From Coix lacryma-jobi var. lacryma-jobi (lineage: Eukaryota > Streptophyta > Magnoliopsida > Poales > Poaceae): a stretch of 64,000 bases of DNA. A program made the position numbers and the translations under genes. Below the pieces are notes generated by a model. That model ran no database searches, was not told the origin of the DNA, and was given only the letters and a program-made list of their open reading frames with translations. Shown here piece after piece: positions 10,488 to 22,602 of the stretch; within the stretch, counting starts at the first letter, position 1; every line of letters starts with the position of its first letter. The stretch lies in NCBI GenBank assembly GCA_009763385.1, contig CM019826.1, forward strand, positions 60,826,968 through 60,890,967, read 5' to 3'.

Positions 10488-11800
10488 TGTTGACACCTCG
10501 GGTGGCACGCAGAAGAAACCGCAAGCGCACGACTGTCAGTTGTAGCTTTTCACCTCAGAGTATTCCGGGGTATCGAATCCACGAGGAACGCGAAGTGATT
10601 TTGACAAAACTAGGGGGTAAGGATATCTAGGACAGTTGAAGGGAACGGGCACTATCTACTGGGGTAGATCCAAGTTCTATTAGACTTCTAGTGATTTAAG
10701 TTCTTTACTAGTGTATTGTGGGCGTACTAGCCTTTACCACTGACTTAGGTTGAACGCTAGCACAACGAGCCCTACTGTTAAACTAGACCAACTATGTGGT
10801 GGAATTCAAGGCGCACAGGGCTGTCACCACCTGCTTGCTACCACAGCTATCCGGGGGCCTAGCCGTATTCACTGGCAATATATAGCCTAAGTACCACACT
10901 TAATCTATATACTACTACTACTAGCCCTGTACTAGAACTAGACCACTTGAAACTAATATCAAGCAATGAAACAAACACACAAGTACTGAAAGTAAATACT
11001 TGAAGATAGAATAAGATACTAAGTTACCAAAGTTGAAGCGCAGAGCAGAGAGAAGCAGAGGTCTCCGACAACTCCGGAACTCTCCAGACTTCTACTCTTC
11101 TCCTTTCCAGCTCCTCTTCTAGTGAGGCACTCACACTCTCTCTAATCTCTCTATCATAGCAAGTGTGCTACTCCAACCAAATGGTGAGAAATGATGCGAG
11201 GCTCTCTGAATGAGAGCTCAATGGGGCCTATAGTGCTAGGAAGCTAGGGGGGTACTTATAGAGTGAGGGGAGGTCGGTTAGGGTTTAGGGGGGTGGCGCC
11301 CGCCACCAAACCCTGGCGCCCGCCACCTCTCAGCCGTCCGTTGCAACCGCCATTCATCCAACGGTCTTCATTTGCTCTCCCAAGTTGGTTTGAGGGCCGG
11401 TTAGGGTTTAGACACGTGTCCAAAGCCCACTATCCAGGTGACACTCTTCTTAGCCCTTGGATCAAACCGCCTTAATGTGCAATGGCCAAGATTTGAGCTT
11501 GAGGTGACTCCCATGGATCGATGACATGGCTTGGGCCACTTTTGGCACGAGTGACCTGGCGGCCGCCAGGAATAGGTGGCGGCCGCCACCCTACTCAGGC
11601 CCAAATGGGCTAGAGTAGCTTGGCCTTGCTCCTGGTGCTCTTGTTTGGCCCAAATTCCATTATTTCCTGCATTAAGATAAGAAACTATGCACATGTGGAA
11701 ATTGGTTAGTTATAAACCAAATCTTCTACTTTTTATGTTGTTTTACCTTGGTTTTGGGTGAAATGTTGATGGTGAAATGATGCTTTAAGCACCATCAACA
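10488..11800 (-). repeat. Element C 5' LTR
   Basis: 1313 bp, ends tgttgaca...tcaaca, matching 1893-3213 apart from scattered substitutions and small indels. The TATA region has lost 4 bp relative to the other copy. It carries two palindrome pairs: tggcgcccgcca at 11294-11305 and 11314-11325, and TGGCGGCCGCCA at 11557-11568 and 11577-11588. The second pair is better preserved here than in the 3' LTR. Confidence 0.92.
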
Positions 11801-11805
11801 ACAGG

Positions 11806-12002
11806 TTCCAGGATTTGATGTCTTTTTCTTGTCCTTGTCAATTGCATGTCAAATTGACTGACACACTTTGAAAGTCGTTCTCACCAAAATTCGGCACTTC
11901 CATTTCTTGAAGGTCCAGGAGGTCAAGACCTTGCTTTCTGCACGGCTTCTGGGGACCGTGGTCGAGTGTGTTGGTACTCTCGTCCGAAATTTCGTGTCAA
12001 CA
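11806..12002 (+). repeat. Element A 5' LTR, right part
   Basis: Continuation of A's 5' LTR after element C. It ends cgtgtcaaca at 12002 and is followed by cattcttttggcacgccc, equivalent to the B junction at 42014 (gcgtcaaca then cactttttggcacgcc). This defines the LTR end. Confidence 0.8.
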
Positions 12003-12030
12003 CATTCTTTTGGCACGCCCGATGGGACCA
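12003..12030 (+). other. Element A primer-binding-site-like segment
   Basis: ttttggcacgcccgatggg lies directly after the LTR end. A near-identical segment follows the 5' LTR of B (42015-42036), so it is the likely PBS of this element group. I did not assign the tRNA. Confidence 0.55.
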
Positions 12031-12046
12031 CAGTCATTTGATCACG

Positions 12047-14598
12047 ACGATCAGCAATGATGAAGTTTTGAATGTGACAATGGATGAACTCTCGGAAGAA
12101 TTCCAACGCTTGATAGATGAAACCGTTGAGCAATATCGGAACATGTGTTTGCTGAGTTTCAGCAAAACCAGGGAAAAGAAGATTATCCAGAAGTCTCATC
12201 TTCCAAGGGTGGTTCTAGAGGGTCATGTTGATCCGATGATCCAGATACAACACAATGACATGCAAGAAACAATTAGCAAAGCAATGTGTGCCACGCTGAT
12301 TGCTCACAATGAGATTTTCCTCAACAGTCTCTCAAATGCCATTAAGGAAGCTTTCAACTTAAGTAACGATAGAAGGGGTCCGGCGTATACTGTCGGGAAC
12401 AATCAAGGGGCTGGAACTTCTGGAGGTCCGCAGATGAATGGTCTCAATGGCAATGGAAATCAGATGATAGTTAGCCCTAGGGGCAATGGAGGCATGACGC
12501 AGCAGTCATTGCAACAGCTGAATATGAGTAAAATATATACTCATCGGCTACAAAAATAGCTCCACATGCAAGATGGATTACCAGAGATTTCAATGCACCA
12601 CCTTATCAAGGGAATGTAATGCCTGGTGATGTTCTTCCTGGATATCACTACGTATCAGATTTTTATACTTTGGATGCTCATGAGAATCCAGTGTATCAAA
12701 ATAATACCTTCGGGGGGCAAAGCATCGGCTATCAGGGGCCGGTGAATCAAGTGGATCAGTTGATGAGTCGAGTCACCGATATGGTTCACAAACAATTCGA
12801 TTTGACACCGAAGAGTACATTAACCAGCTATAAGAAACCATATCTAGAATGGTATGATCAAGTCGTCTTCCCTCCAAGGTACAGAGTTCCTGATTTCACC
12901 AAGTTCACAGAAACAGGATCAGTGACAACCATGGAGCACATAACTCAGTTCTTAGTCCAGCTTGGGGAAGTTGGTGATGAGCCAACACTTAAGGTTCGAA
13001 TGTTTCCTCTATCTCTGTCTGGCTCGACCTTTTCATGGGTTTCATCTCTAGCACCCAACTCCATTCAAAGCAGGGAGGATTTGGAGAACAAGTTCCATAA
13101 ATATTTTGACTCTGGAGTCTTGGAAAAAGGAGTTGTGGATCTAGTCGATATAAGACAGGGAGGCAATGAATCTGGATGCCAATATCTTCAGAGGTTCAGA
13201 GATGTAAAGAATCAATGCTATACCTTAACGTTATCAGATTCAGAGGTGGTTAGCATTGCAATTCGAGGGCTAATACCAGCCATCAGAGAAAGGGTTGGAT
13301 TCAGTTGTACTAGTATGGCTGATTTGGCTAAGAAAGTAGCAAATATCGATGCTTAGAACAGATACAATCAAGTCTTTAAGCCTAAGAAAGCCTATAATGC
13401 AGAGAGCTCCTTCTTTTTACAAGAAGAGGATGATACAAGTGATGAAAGTGAAGATGAAGTGGTTGTTGTTGACTGAGCTTGGAAGAATAGTGAATACATG
13501 CCTTGGGAAAAGGCTAAAAGTACTGAGAAAGATGTGAAATACAGCTTTGATATCACTAAAGCCGATAAGATATTCGATTATCTGTTGGAGAAAGGTCAAA
13601 TCAAGTTGACTGGAAACCACAATATTCCATCGGCTGAGGAGCTCAAAAATAGAAGGTACTATAAATTCCACAATTCTGGTACTCATACTACTAACGATTG
13701 TAGAGTTTTCAGAGATATGATCTACAGAGCCATTGCTAAGGGGAGGATTGGCTTAGAGAAAGCTAAGAGTATGAGCATCAATGGCCAACCCTTTCCAACA
13801 AACATGGTAGCTCCTGCACCTCGAAGTGAGTTCAAGGTTCTGACTTCTGACAAAGCCAAAGTAGTTGGGACAGTCGATCTGAAGAAACAACTAACAACTA
13901 AGGAGTATCAGGAGATAAAAGGGAAGAAAAACACTGATCAATATGATCTACCTGTAACTTCAAGAGCTGGTGAAGCATGGAGACGTCCAACTGTAAGAAT
14001 TCTATTGAACAAATGACAACGTCAGAAGGAAAGAGATCAAATGCATAGGCAGAGAGACGAACAAGAATATCAAGAGTGGCTTGAAGAGGAGGAATATAGA
14101 AGATCTTGAGAGGAAGAAAGGCGTATCAGAGATGAAGAGAATAATCATTGGGATTGCCTTTTCTTCAGACATTGTTGGAATGAAGGTTTAAAGCTTCATA
14201 CTCTTCGTAATTGCCTGGAATGCAGTGAACAATATTGGGAGTATAGGCAGTCAAGAGACAACCGTCGGTCTGTGTATGAAAGATTAAGATTTGAAGAAAC
14301 AAATCAGCTCATAAAAAATGAGAGTGCTCATGATCAGCTTGGAATAAAGTTAGCCGATCAAGATCATCCTTGGCAAGAAGGACAGTGGTGTCCGGCTGGT
14401 TTGACTAAAAGCCAGAAACGACGGGTTCAGAGACTAAGGAACGATGAAATTCAGAAAAAGAGACCCAAAGTCTGGCAGGTAAAACAGACAGCCGATAAGA
14501 AAGAGTCATCGGCTAATATTTCTACTCTATTTATGTTACCTGCTGAGTACAGATCTACTGATCATGAAGAGGAATCTGATGATGAAGAGACAGTTGCT
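12047..14598 (+). pseudogene. Element A gag and linker
   Basis: Tat-type gag. An in-frame ATG at 12080 begins MDELSEEFQRL. After a stop at 12557 and a frameshift near 12540 the capsid continues (PYLEWYDQVVFPPRYRVPDF, then MFPLSLSGSTFSWVSSL and YLQRFRDVKNQCYTL). In-frame stops follow at 13354-13356, near 13474, at 14014-14016 and near 14107. A degraded zinc-finger-like motif (RYYKFHNSGTHTTNDC) has Tyr where element B has Cys (KKYCSFHNTRSHSINDC). Downstream is the Tat linker with CLFFRHCWNEGLKL and a second Cys pair. Clearly a pseudogene; B carries the closest relative in the window. Confidence 0.85.
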
Positions 14599-15086
14599 CA
14601 GTGGATCTATCAAGCAGAAGGGGCTACTTTCAAAAGCATGAAAAACATTCTCATCTGAATGCTTTATATTTAAAGGGGTTTATCGACGGAAGGCCTTTAA
14701 GCAGGATGTTAGTTGATGGAGGCGCAACTGTTAACTTAATGCCATATGCTACCTTCAGAAAACTTGGAAAGACTGCAGAGGACTTGACTCAAACATTGAC
14801 AGATTTTGCTGGGAACATATCGACTACCAAAGGTGTTGTATGTGTCGAATTAACAGTTGATAGCAAGAGTTTGCCTACTACTTTCTTTGTAGTCAATGCA
14901 AAGGTTTCATACAGTGTGCTTCTTGGGAGAGATTGGATCCATGCTAACTGTTGTGTTCAATCTACCATGCACCAAAATGTGATACAGTGGATCGGAGACA
15001 CTATGGAAGTGCTACCAGCCGATTCAACTGTAAGCATTGCATATTCTGATCCTAATGATTGGAACATCGACAGAGTGCTTCTCTAG
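14599..15086 (+). pseudogene. Element A aspartic protease
   Basis: Retroviral-type aspartic protease in an open frame of about 160 codons. The active site reads LVDGGATVNLMPY and the C-terminal motif is LLGRDWIHAN. It is entered from the linker by a frameshift near 14630 and ends in TAG at 15084-15086. Asp-Gly-Gly in place of Asp-Thr/Ser-Gly is shared with element B (IDGGAAINIMPY), so it looks like a family feature rather than a lesion. Confidence 0.85.
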
Positions 15087-15171
15087 GAAGGTTCATGAGG
15101 AAGGTTTCATCAAGATATTTGATGATGGCTAACAGCTGATCCAAGCAGTCGGCTTTAAAAAAATATATTTA

Positions 15172-16278
15172 ATGGATTATTCAGTCAATGAGGATGAAAG
15201 TAAGAAGGGTAAAGGTTTTACATCGGCTGATGAGTTAGAATCTATTGATATTGGAAATGGTGATAAACCAAGACTGACATATATTAGTGCTAAGCTGGAT
15301 CCTGAGTTTAGACAAGAACTTATTTCTCTGTTAAAAGAATATAAAGAATGTTTTGCTTGGGATTATTCTGAAGTGCCTGGCCTTGATCGATCATTGGTTG
15401 AGCATCGGTTGCCTATCAAACTTGGGAGTTGGCCTGTAAAACAAGCTCCAAGGAGAATCAAAGCGGAAGTAATGGCTGATGTGAAGATAGAGATCACTCG
15501 GCTTTATGAAGCTAATTTCATTCGGCAATGTAGATATGCCAAATGGATATCTAGTGTGGTCCCTGTATATAAGAAAAATGGGAAAATGAGAGTTTGCATT
15601 GATTTCAGGGATCTAAATAAAGCTACTCCAATGGATGGCTACCCAATGCCAGTGGCAGACATGTTAGTCGATGCAGCAGCGGGGCATAAGGTAATCAGTT
15701 TTATGGATGGCAACGCTGGTTATAATCAGATTTTTATGGCAGAAGAGGATATACATAAAACTGCATTTAGATGTCCGGGTGCTATAGGTTTATATGAGTG
15801 GGTAGTCATGACTTTTGGACTTAAAAATGTCGGTGCAACTTATCAAAGAGCTGTGAATTATATCTTTAATGAGTTGATCGGCAAAATTGTAGAAATCTAT
15901 ATTGATGATGTTGTTGTGAAATCCAAGGATTATCATGAGCATTTTAAAAATCTCAGAGATACTCTGGAGTGTGCAAGGAAGCATGGGTTAAGGATTAATC
16001 CTCACAAATGTGCATTTGGAGTATCAGCTGGACAATTTTTGGGTTTTATGGTACATGAGAAAGGGATTGAAGTCGGTCAGAAAAGTTATGATGCAATTGA
16101 CAAAGCGGGACCACCGACTACAAAGACTCAATTACAATCTTTGATCGGCAAAATTAATTTCATCAGGAGGTTTGTTTCAGATTTATTAGCCAGAATTTTA
16201 TCGTTTTCAGTTCTGTTGAAATTAAAAGATGACCAAGAGTTTAAATGGGGAAGCGAACAGCAAAAGGCATTTGAGTAA
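15172..16278 (+). pseudogene. Element A reverse transcriptase
   Basis: Long open frame covering the whole RT fold: KKNGKMRVCIDFRDLNKATP, ISFMDGNAGYNQI, the catalytic box IYIDDVVVKS with both Asp intact, LGFMVHEKGIEV, and the connection domain. It ends in TAA at 16276-16278, which interrupts the frame into RNase H. It is the best preserved enzyme of A but is out of frame with the protease. Confidence 0.88.
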
Positions 16279-17136
16279 ATCAAAGAATATATGAAGTCTC
16301 CACCGGTTTTAATTCCTCCTCAAAGGAACTAACCTTTTAAGTTGTACGTATCGGCCGATGGTCATACGATTGGATCGGCCTTAATGCAAGAATTTGAAGG
16401 AAAAAAAAGAGTGGTGTTTTATCTCAGTAGATGGTTACTTGATCCAGAGACGTGATATTCTCCCATTGAGAAATTATCCTTATGTTTATATTTTTCATGC
16501 ACCAAGCTTTGACATTACTTGTTATCTTCTGAATGCACGGTGGTATCAAGGTTCGACGTGATAAAACACATGTTGTCTATGCCTATTTTAAACAGAAGAA
16601 TTGACAAGTGGATTCTTGCATTATCAGAGTTTGACCTAAAGTATGAATCGGCTAAAGCGATTAAAGGTCACGTAATAGCCGATTTTGTTACTCATCATCA
16701 TGAACAAGAAATTAAGACTTTAGATTTTACTCCTTGGGCTTTGTTCTTTGATGGTTCTAACTGCAAACAAGGTGGAGGTATTGGTATTGTCCTTGTTTCT
16801 CCACAAGGGAATAGCTTTGAGTACACTTTTCCTATTGATCCAACCTCTACTAATAATCAAGCCGAGTATGAAGCTCTTCTCAAAGGACTTCATCTTCTGT
16901 ATGAGGTAAGGGCCGAGGCTGTTGAGATTTTTGGTGATTCTCAATTAGTAGTTAATCAATTGCTCAGCCTATATAAATGCAAAGATGATGTCTTAAGAAA
17001 GCATTATGAAAAGTGTCTTGAACTACTTGATTCTTTCTCTTCTGTTGTCATAAAGCATATTCCTAGATGTCAGAATCAAGAGGCCAATCGATTAGCTCAA
17101 AGTGTTCTGGATACCGGCAAATCGTTGAGATATTAG
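16279..17136 (+). pseudogene. Element A RNase H and additional RNase H domain
   Basis: Same frame as RT with further stops near 16330, 16453 and 16509. The first RH begins at LYVSADGHTIGSALMQEF. A second RNase H-like domain follows at 16737-17100: ALFFDGSNCKQGGG, NNQAEYEALLKGL, IFGDSQLVVNQL and HIPRCQNQEANRLAQ. The usual final catalytic Asp (EADRLA) is Asn here. Two RH domains in series are known from the Tat lineage, and this is my main reason for placing A there. Confidence 0.85.
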
Positions 17137-17685
17137 CCGATAAAATTGCTGATAATGATGATTGGAGGGATGAAATTATTAAATACTTGAAAGACCCATC
17201 ACAACAGTTGTCCAGGAAGTTGAGATATAAGGCTACAAAATTTGTTCTTCTTGATGATCAGCTCTATCATAAGACAATCGATGGTGTACTCCTTAAGTGT
17301 ATCAATCAAGAGGAAGCCAAAGTCCTGATGGGAGAAATCCATGAGGGAGTTTGTGGTGCACATCAGTCTGCTCATAAAATGAAATGGATGATTAGGAGGG
17401 CAGGATATTTCTGGCCATCCATGTTGGAGGATTGCTTTAAATATTATAAAAGATGTCAAGAATGCTAGAGATTCGGTAATTTTCAAAAATCTCCAGCATC
17501 AGGTATGAATCCAATTACAAAGCCAGGGCCATTTAGAGGATGGGGAATAGATTTGTTTGGCAAAAATTTTCCGGCATCTAGCAAGGGACACAAATTTGTG
17601 TTAGTAGCAACCGATTATTTCACCAAATGGGTTGAAGCTATTCCCTTGAAGGAAGCTTCATCGACCACTGTGATTGAGTTTATCA
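17137..17685 (+). pseudogene. Element A integrase, N-terminal part
   Basis: The frame changes between the second RH and IN. The zinc-binding region is seen as CGAHQSAHKMKWMIRRAGYFWP and YKRCQEC, followed by TAG at 17466-17468. The core begins GWGIDLFGKNFPAS and KFVLVATDYFTKWVEAIPL. It breaks at 17685, where the LTR of S starts. Roughly 100-150 codons, including the second Asp and the Glu of the DDE triad, are missing before the domain resumes at 40118. Confidence 0.85.
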
Positions 17686-17929
17686 TGTGGATACATGGGT
17701 GTATGCCGGATCTTGAGATGATGAGTGATTGTCAACTAGTATGATGTGCATGTTCTTTGGCTTATGTTGTGCAGGTGTCGAGCACAGAGACGGTGATCGA
17801 AGGCAAGGTGAAGGTCAAGTAGAGACGTGCCGTGCCGATGGACTGGAAGCAGTGAAGGGCGGACGTGAGGCTTGGACTGACGAACCGGTGGCCTGAGGAT
17901 TGGCCGTGGTGGCTGGCAGCCTGGGACAG
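17686..17929 (+). repeat. Element S LTR1, left part
   Basis: Begins tgtggatacatggg, aligned with tgcagatacatggg at 34002 in LTR2. Homologous to 34002-34245 up to the insertion of D. The last five bases, gacag (17925-17929), are repeated at 24838-24842 after D. Confidence 0.88.
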
Positions 17930-19247
17930 TGTTGACGCTGGTTATCTATCAAAATTAAAGGATAAATAAATATGAAAAGGGCATGAATTCAATCACCAAC
18001 AAAGGTTTAGGGTTTTAATTGACAATATTCCATGAGTTTTGTTGAATTGTGATTTTGCAGGGACTAAACCAGGAAACCAGCGCTGATTGCTTCCCCTAGA
18101 AGGAAACCGACGAGAGATAATGCATTCGGCAAGTTAGGAACCTTCCGGAAGACTCCAGAGAACACCTAGAGACACCACGAGGAGGGGCACCCCGGTCCAC
18201 TTCCAGGTGGAACCGACCGGTCCCCTGGGCCCACCGGTCGGTCTCCCCCTGGGCCCGATGGCTTCCGTCTTCTGCAAGCTTCCTCCACCGACCTCTAGGA
18301 TGCATCTCAGCCGTACCTTAAGTCGGTTTGATCCAACGGCCGCGGTTGATCCCTCAGGGCTATATAAGCAGCCCCAGACCCCCCTCTCCAGGCATCTCCC
18401 TCTTCATTATTCATCTCCACATCAGAAACTAGGGTTCCAATGTAGAAGTAGAGGTCCCTCTAGATGAATCTCTTCTAGTTCATCTAGAATTAGATCTAGT
18501 TCATCTAGTTGTAATCAAGAGCCAGCTATCAAGTAGAAGACTAGATACCCCTCTAGTAGGATTAGAACCTAGTCTTATTTTAGAACTAGAAGAGAGAGAG
18601 AGAGGAAGAGATCAAGAGGAAGCTCCGGCCTGTCGGATCAACTTCTTCATCTTGTACATGTGGATTCAAGTTCTTCATCGACTTGCTTCAACGATTGTTT
18701 CGGTAATCAACATCTATATTTAAGTTTGAGCCATTGTTCTTATTGTTCTTAAGGTTTATGACTCTCTTTTGAGTACTTTAATTCTAGTCGTTCTAGAGTT
18801 GGAGTAGTTGGATAGTATAAGCGTAGTGCTTAGACTTGATAGCTCATATTTATCTCCTATAACGCCGGTAGTAGTGGTAGTTCGCAAGGGTGACTCTTAT
18901 AGCCTTGTTGATTCTTCTATAGTCCACTTACCCGTGTGTAGGCTCGGTAGGATTATACATTTGCATAAAAGAATCATACTCTGTTGTGACCTTTTATGGC
19001 AACTTCCCCATTAAGAATAATAAACATATCACTCTTAAGTTGGATTTAGATAACCTTAGTGATCCCCTCTATACTTTTAGTTTCTCCATCCTTGTTAGTT
19101 ACTCAGGGGTTATACGCTTGAGACTCATCGCTATCCGTTCCTTTGGGTTCGATATTAAAACTGGGTTACTCCGGTGAAGTGCTACATCGGTAGATTTTAT
19201 CTGTGCGCTTGCGGATAAAGTAGAGTGTGCATTAATTTATACCAACA
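17930..19247 (+). repeat. Element D 5' LTR
   Basis: 1318 bp. It contains a TATATAAG box at 18361-18368 and, upstream, a perfect inverted repeat accgaccggt (18212-18221) / accggtcggt (18233-18242). The last 279 bp match 24559-24837 with only a few substitutions. Near the end is the block ggtgaagtgctacatcggta (19173-19192), shared with element G. Nothing coding is seen. Confidence 0.88.
18361..18368 (+). promoter_or_regulatory. TATA box of element D 5' LTR
   Basis: TATATAAG in the context gggctatataagcagcc, followed about 60 bp later by a pyrimidine-rich stretch. Suitable as the LTR core promoter. Confidence 0.6.
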
Positions 19248-19255
19248 AACATTTT

Positions 19256-19273
19256 TGGCGCCGTTGCCGAGGA
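19256..19273 (+). other. Element D primer binding site
   Basis: tggcgccgttgccgagga, eight bases after the LTR end. Differs by one base from the tRNA-Asp-type PBS of element C. Confidence 0.8.
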
Positions 19274-20871
19274 ACGGTAGATCATTTTACGTCTTAAGTT
19301 TAACCTTGTAATCATACTTTTATCTTTTCCTTTTTTGTCCCAGTCTTTTCATTATTTTTGTTTTCATTCTTATGAATGTTGTTTTTGAATTCCACTCTTA
19401 TCTATCACTACCCTATGAGCAAGCTATAACTAGTAGAATCCTTATACCCCATCATAATACCTGGTTATGAGCTATGCCTACCTTTCTTTGGGTATAGAAA
19501 TATGAGCTATGCCTTCCTTGTAATGAGCATAGAAATATAAATATGAAAATATTCCTTTGGGTATTCTTGTCACTAACCTTCCCAGGTTTGGAGCAGAAAA
19601 GAACGAAGGAACAACAAACATAAGGTATGTCCCACCAATCATCATGCAACATTGAATTACATTCATCCAATCTTGATTTACAAAATCCAAGCTTGGGGAA
19701 TAGACTTTCTAAGAATATTTCTTGCCATGTTGCTATGTTGGTTGTCCCTACCTTTAAGATATGCTCATACACTCATTATGCTCTTTCATCACCATCTGAA
19801 TAAATCTCTATAATACTTTCATGCTACCCTCATTCGCTATATTATATGTTTAGGTTTGGAGTACTTTCATACATCTCTTAAATTAAGCATGGTGCCTAGT
19901 TTAGGAGTGGTGATCTTGCTTTCAAAGGTTTTTAATTTAAGCAATTAAGTTAAAATACCTTCCTAGATCAAATTAGACGTGGTGTCTAGATTGATTTTTG
20001 AGCCGATAGTATGCTATAGTGGATGTTGGATATTTTGTTGGACTAACCACTTCAGGGAAACTTTCAATATCAATTTGGGAAAGTCCGGAGATGATCTCAC
20101 ACTGGAGATGAAGAGACACATGAACTTTAACAACTTTGCACAATGAAGACTCAGCTCATTCATCATGGATGAAAGAACTGTGAGTATCAAAGTTTATTTA
20201 TTTTGTCTTCTACTGCAAGTTAGCCTTTGCCTTGAATCATGTTAAAGTGCAGCCAACACATACTAGTCTATGCTAAAGTAATCCTAAAAACATCTCGTTA
20301 TTAGCATAGATGCAAAATACATATGTTGTGGACAACAACCCATGCTTCAAATTCTTGCAATCCTTCGGGTATATATCCACTAACATTATGCAGGAGAGAG
20401 ATTTTGTTCATCCATGGTTTGGTCTGAACATTGAAGATCCAAAACCCAAACCATAGACACACAAATCAACTCTCAGATCACAAATGGTGCTAGCCTAGCT
20501 TTGAGTCTTGCTTGGGCACTGATGACAAACAAGATGCAACCTCGTATGAAACAACCTATGCCTGCAACCATCATTGCCCAAGACATCAAGACAAGAAGTG
20601 GAAAGTTATTTTCTCTTCTAATCAAGAGCTAGCTTGGGAGACAAAATGGTATGACTACAACAATAGCAAGATCTACAACTCAAACACATGAACATGTTGT
20701 TGGAAGTCCATCTACATCACAAGCCAGCCTGAGAGAGACAATTCCGTTGTCTAGATGTGTTTCACAATCAAAGGGAGGAAGGAGAAACCCAACTTCAACA
20801 TATTGATCTCCTACTCACCACTTTGATCAGTACAAACCACTAGATGCTATCTCCATCGAGAAGAAGAATAT
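19274..20871 (+). other. Element D interior, no recognisable coding sequence
   Basis: About 1.6 kb where gag would be expected. Short frames on both strands carry no motif I recognise. This part of the element is either decayed beyond recognition or was replaced. Confidence 0.5.
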
Positions 20872-21087
20872 GATCCACCACTCATTCTTGGAAGATCGTT
20901 CTTGAACACCATCAATGTTATCACCTTTGCCGGACTTGGAGAAGTCAACTTTTGGATCTTTTGCTGCATCTTCAACTTCTACATTACTTATGAACAGCCA
21001 AAGAGAACCAAGAGAAGACTTCAAAGGAAGAACCAACTGCCAAGAATTGAGGAGGGCATCATTAAGGATGAAGCCACTGCACCATAA
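20872..21087 (+). pseudogene. Element D protease C-terminal fragment, copy 1
   Basis: The translated stretch DPPLILGRSFLNTINV, then FAGLGEVNFWIF and YEQPKRTKRR, matches the end of an Athila-type aspartic protease and the basic tail after it. Compare VDVAIVLGRPFLNTVNAVIY in element G at 58572-58631. The active-site half (D-S/T-G) is absent. Ends at a stop at 21087. Confidence 0.65.
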
Positions 21088-22282
21088 GAGTTAGAAGATG
21101 AAGATATTACCTGAGCTAGCGAATCAAGAAGAACAGCCGATAAGATCTCCATCATGTAGACACTGTTGAGAAGACAAGTCTCAGTTGTGGCATTACAAGA
21201 CAAAGACTCTCATGGAGGCACTCGAGTAGCAGCTCTAAATTCAAGTCTCTTGCAAACCCAATGATTAAAAGGAAAATAAAAAAAAGGTTGACAAGAGAAG
21301 AATGCAGAACTGTCCCTATATCCTCATAGTACAGAATTAATACAAGAAAGAGAGAGGATCCTAAGCAGCATACTCGAGGAACAAAGCGCCTTCACTGATA
21401 AGTCAACACATAGAGAAGGAAGATCGATACCTCTAAAGATGATTCCACTGTGATCTTCCTCCTCTCAAGCACACTGTGAGACGAGCAAGAGAAGACAAGA
21501 CAGCTAGACAAGAGAAGCTTCCACAAGGTGGTTCGAGACATCACTCTACAATAACAAAGTAATATTTCAAGGCAAGTAACCATCACTTTAAAAGCTTCTT
21601 CTTGATTCTAGTATGAACATAAATAAAGAACTAAACATGTTTAAGTTGCACCTCACTTGATCCAACCTAATCAACTCAACATGTTCAGTCCTTTGATCTT
21701 TGTTTCTAGCTTTACTCTCTTGTATCTCACTGTCTTAACTAAATAAGCTAAAATGTTGTGCATCCAACCTTTGGAAGATGATATATCTCAATTATGAAAA
21801 GATCGACACTTTATGCATAGATTATCCTTCCTTTGGTTAAGTAATCTGATCTGTTAAATATTTTAAGATGCTACTTTTATGCTCATCCTCTTATCCTATC
21901 ACTCATGTTAAGATTGAATAGAACACATAAACAACAAGTTTGTCTTGTGCAATGTGCCTAAGGGGAATAAACAAAACTTTTGGTTCTGTTGGTGTTTTTC
22001 CACCAACAGAGCCTATGCACTTGATCTCTACCTTATCTTTATGAGCAGGACACACTCTTGAGCAAACATGGAGAAGTTTATCACTCCCAAATTCTACAGA
22101 GTGAAGGTCCTAGATCTACAAGAACATGCACACTGAGCAAGATGCTGCCAGCTTCCATAATTAACGCTTCATTTCAAACTGCTGGGCAAACGAAGAACAT
22201 GAGTGACACCATATCAAGAGGCATAAATAAGAAGGAATGATGGAAGACGTCGTAGTCAGAATTAGAGGTCATTAACTCCCCA
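21088..22282 (+). other. Element D interior between protease fragments
   Basis: About 1.2 kb with many stops in all frames and no recognised motif. Confidence 0.45.
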
Positions 22283-22602
22283 CAGACTTCTTGATCCTCG
22301 ACATGGGAGAAGACGATGATGTCCACCTCATCCTAGGAAGACCATTCCTCTACGCTACAAGTGCAATCATCTACAAGAGGAAATCCATTTTCACTTTCCT
22401 GGAGAAAAGGCACGATACAACTTCATCAGCTACATACCCAATGAAGCACCCAAGGAGAACAGAAGTGAAAGACGCCGCTCTCAATGCCAAAGAAGACAAA
22501 CTATCAAGAATAGAGAGTCCAATCACGAAGAAGAAGCTATCGACACTGTCCCAGAAAAGAAAGAACAAAAGAAATCTCAAGACAGTGAGCCACAGAAAGT
22601 GA
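22283..22602 (+). pseudogene. Element D protease C-terminal fragment, copy 2
   Basis: FLILDMGEDDDVHLILGRPF followed by a lysine/serine-rich tail. It overlaps in content with the first fragment (LILGR-FL) but starts earlier in the domain, so the element holds two partial, non-identical copies of the same region. No catalytic Asp motif is visible upstream in frame. Confidence 0.65.

Larger units (their letters stand above)
1893..11800 (-). mobile_element. Element C: Athila-like Ty3/gypsy retrotransposon, antisense
   Basis: Two LTRs (1893-3213 and 10488-11800) begin tgttgaca and end tcaaca. In element sense (minus strand) the order is 5' LTR, tRNA-Asp-type PBS (10461-10479), gag, PR, RT, RH, IN, an extra ORF, long 3' non-coding sequence, PPT (3214-3226) and 3' LTR. 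The flanks gcagg (1888-1892) and acagg (11801-11805) are a TSD with one mismatch. Removing C rejoins A's LTR as ggcaggttccag, matching ggcatgttcccg in the B LTR. The gag-pol frame is nearly continuous but has three stops, two frameshifts and active-site changes, so C is inactive. The FMD-FSVYG-type RT box and pol layout fit the Athila lineage. Confidence 0.9.
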
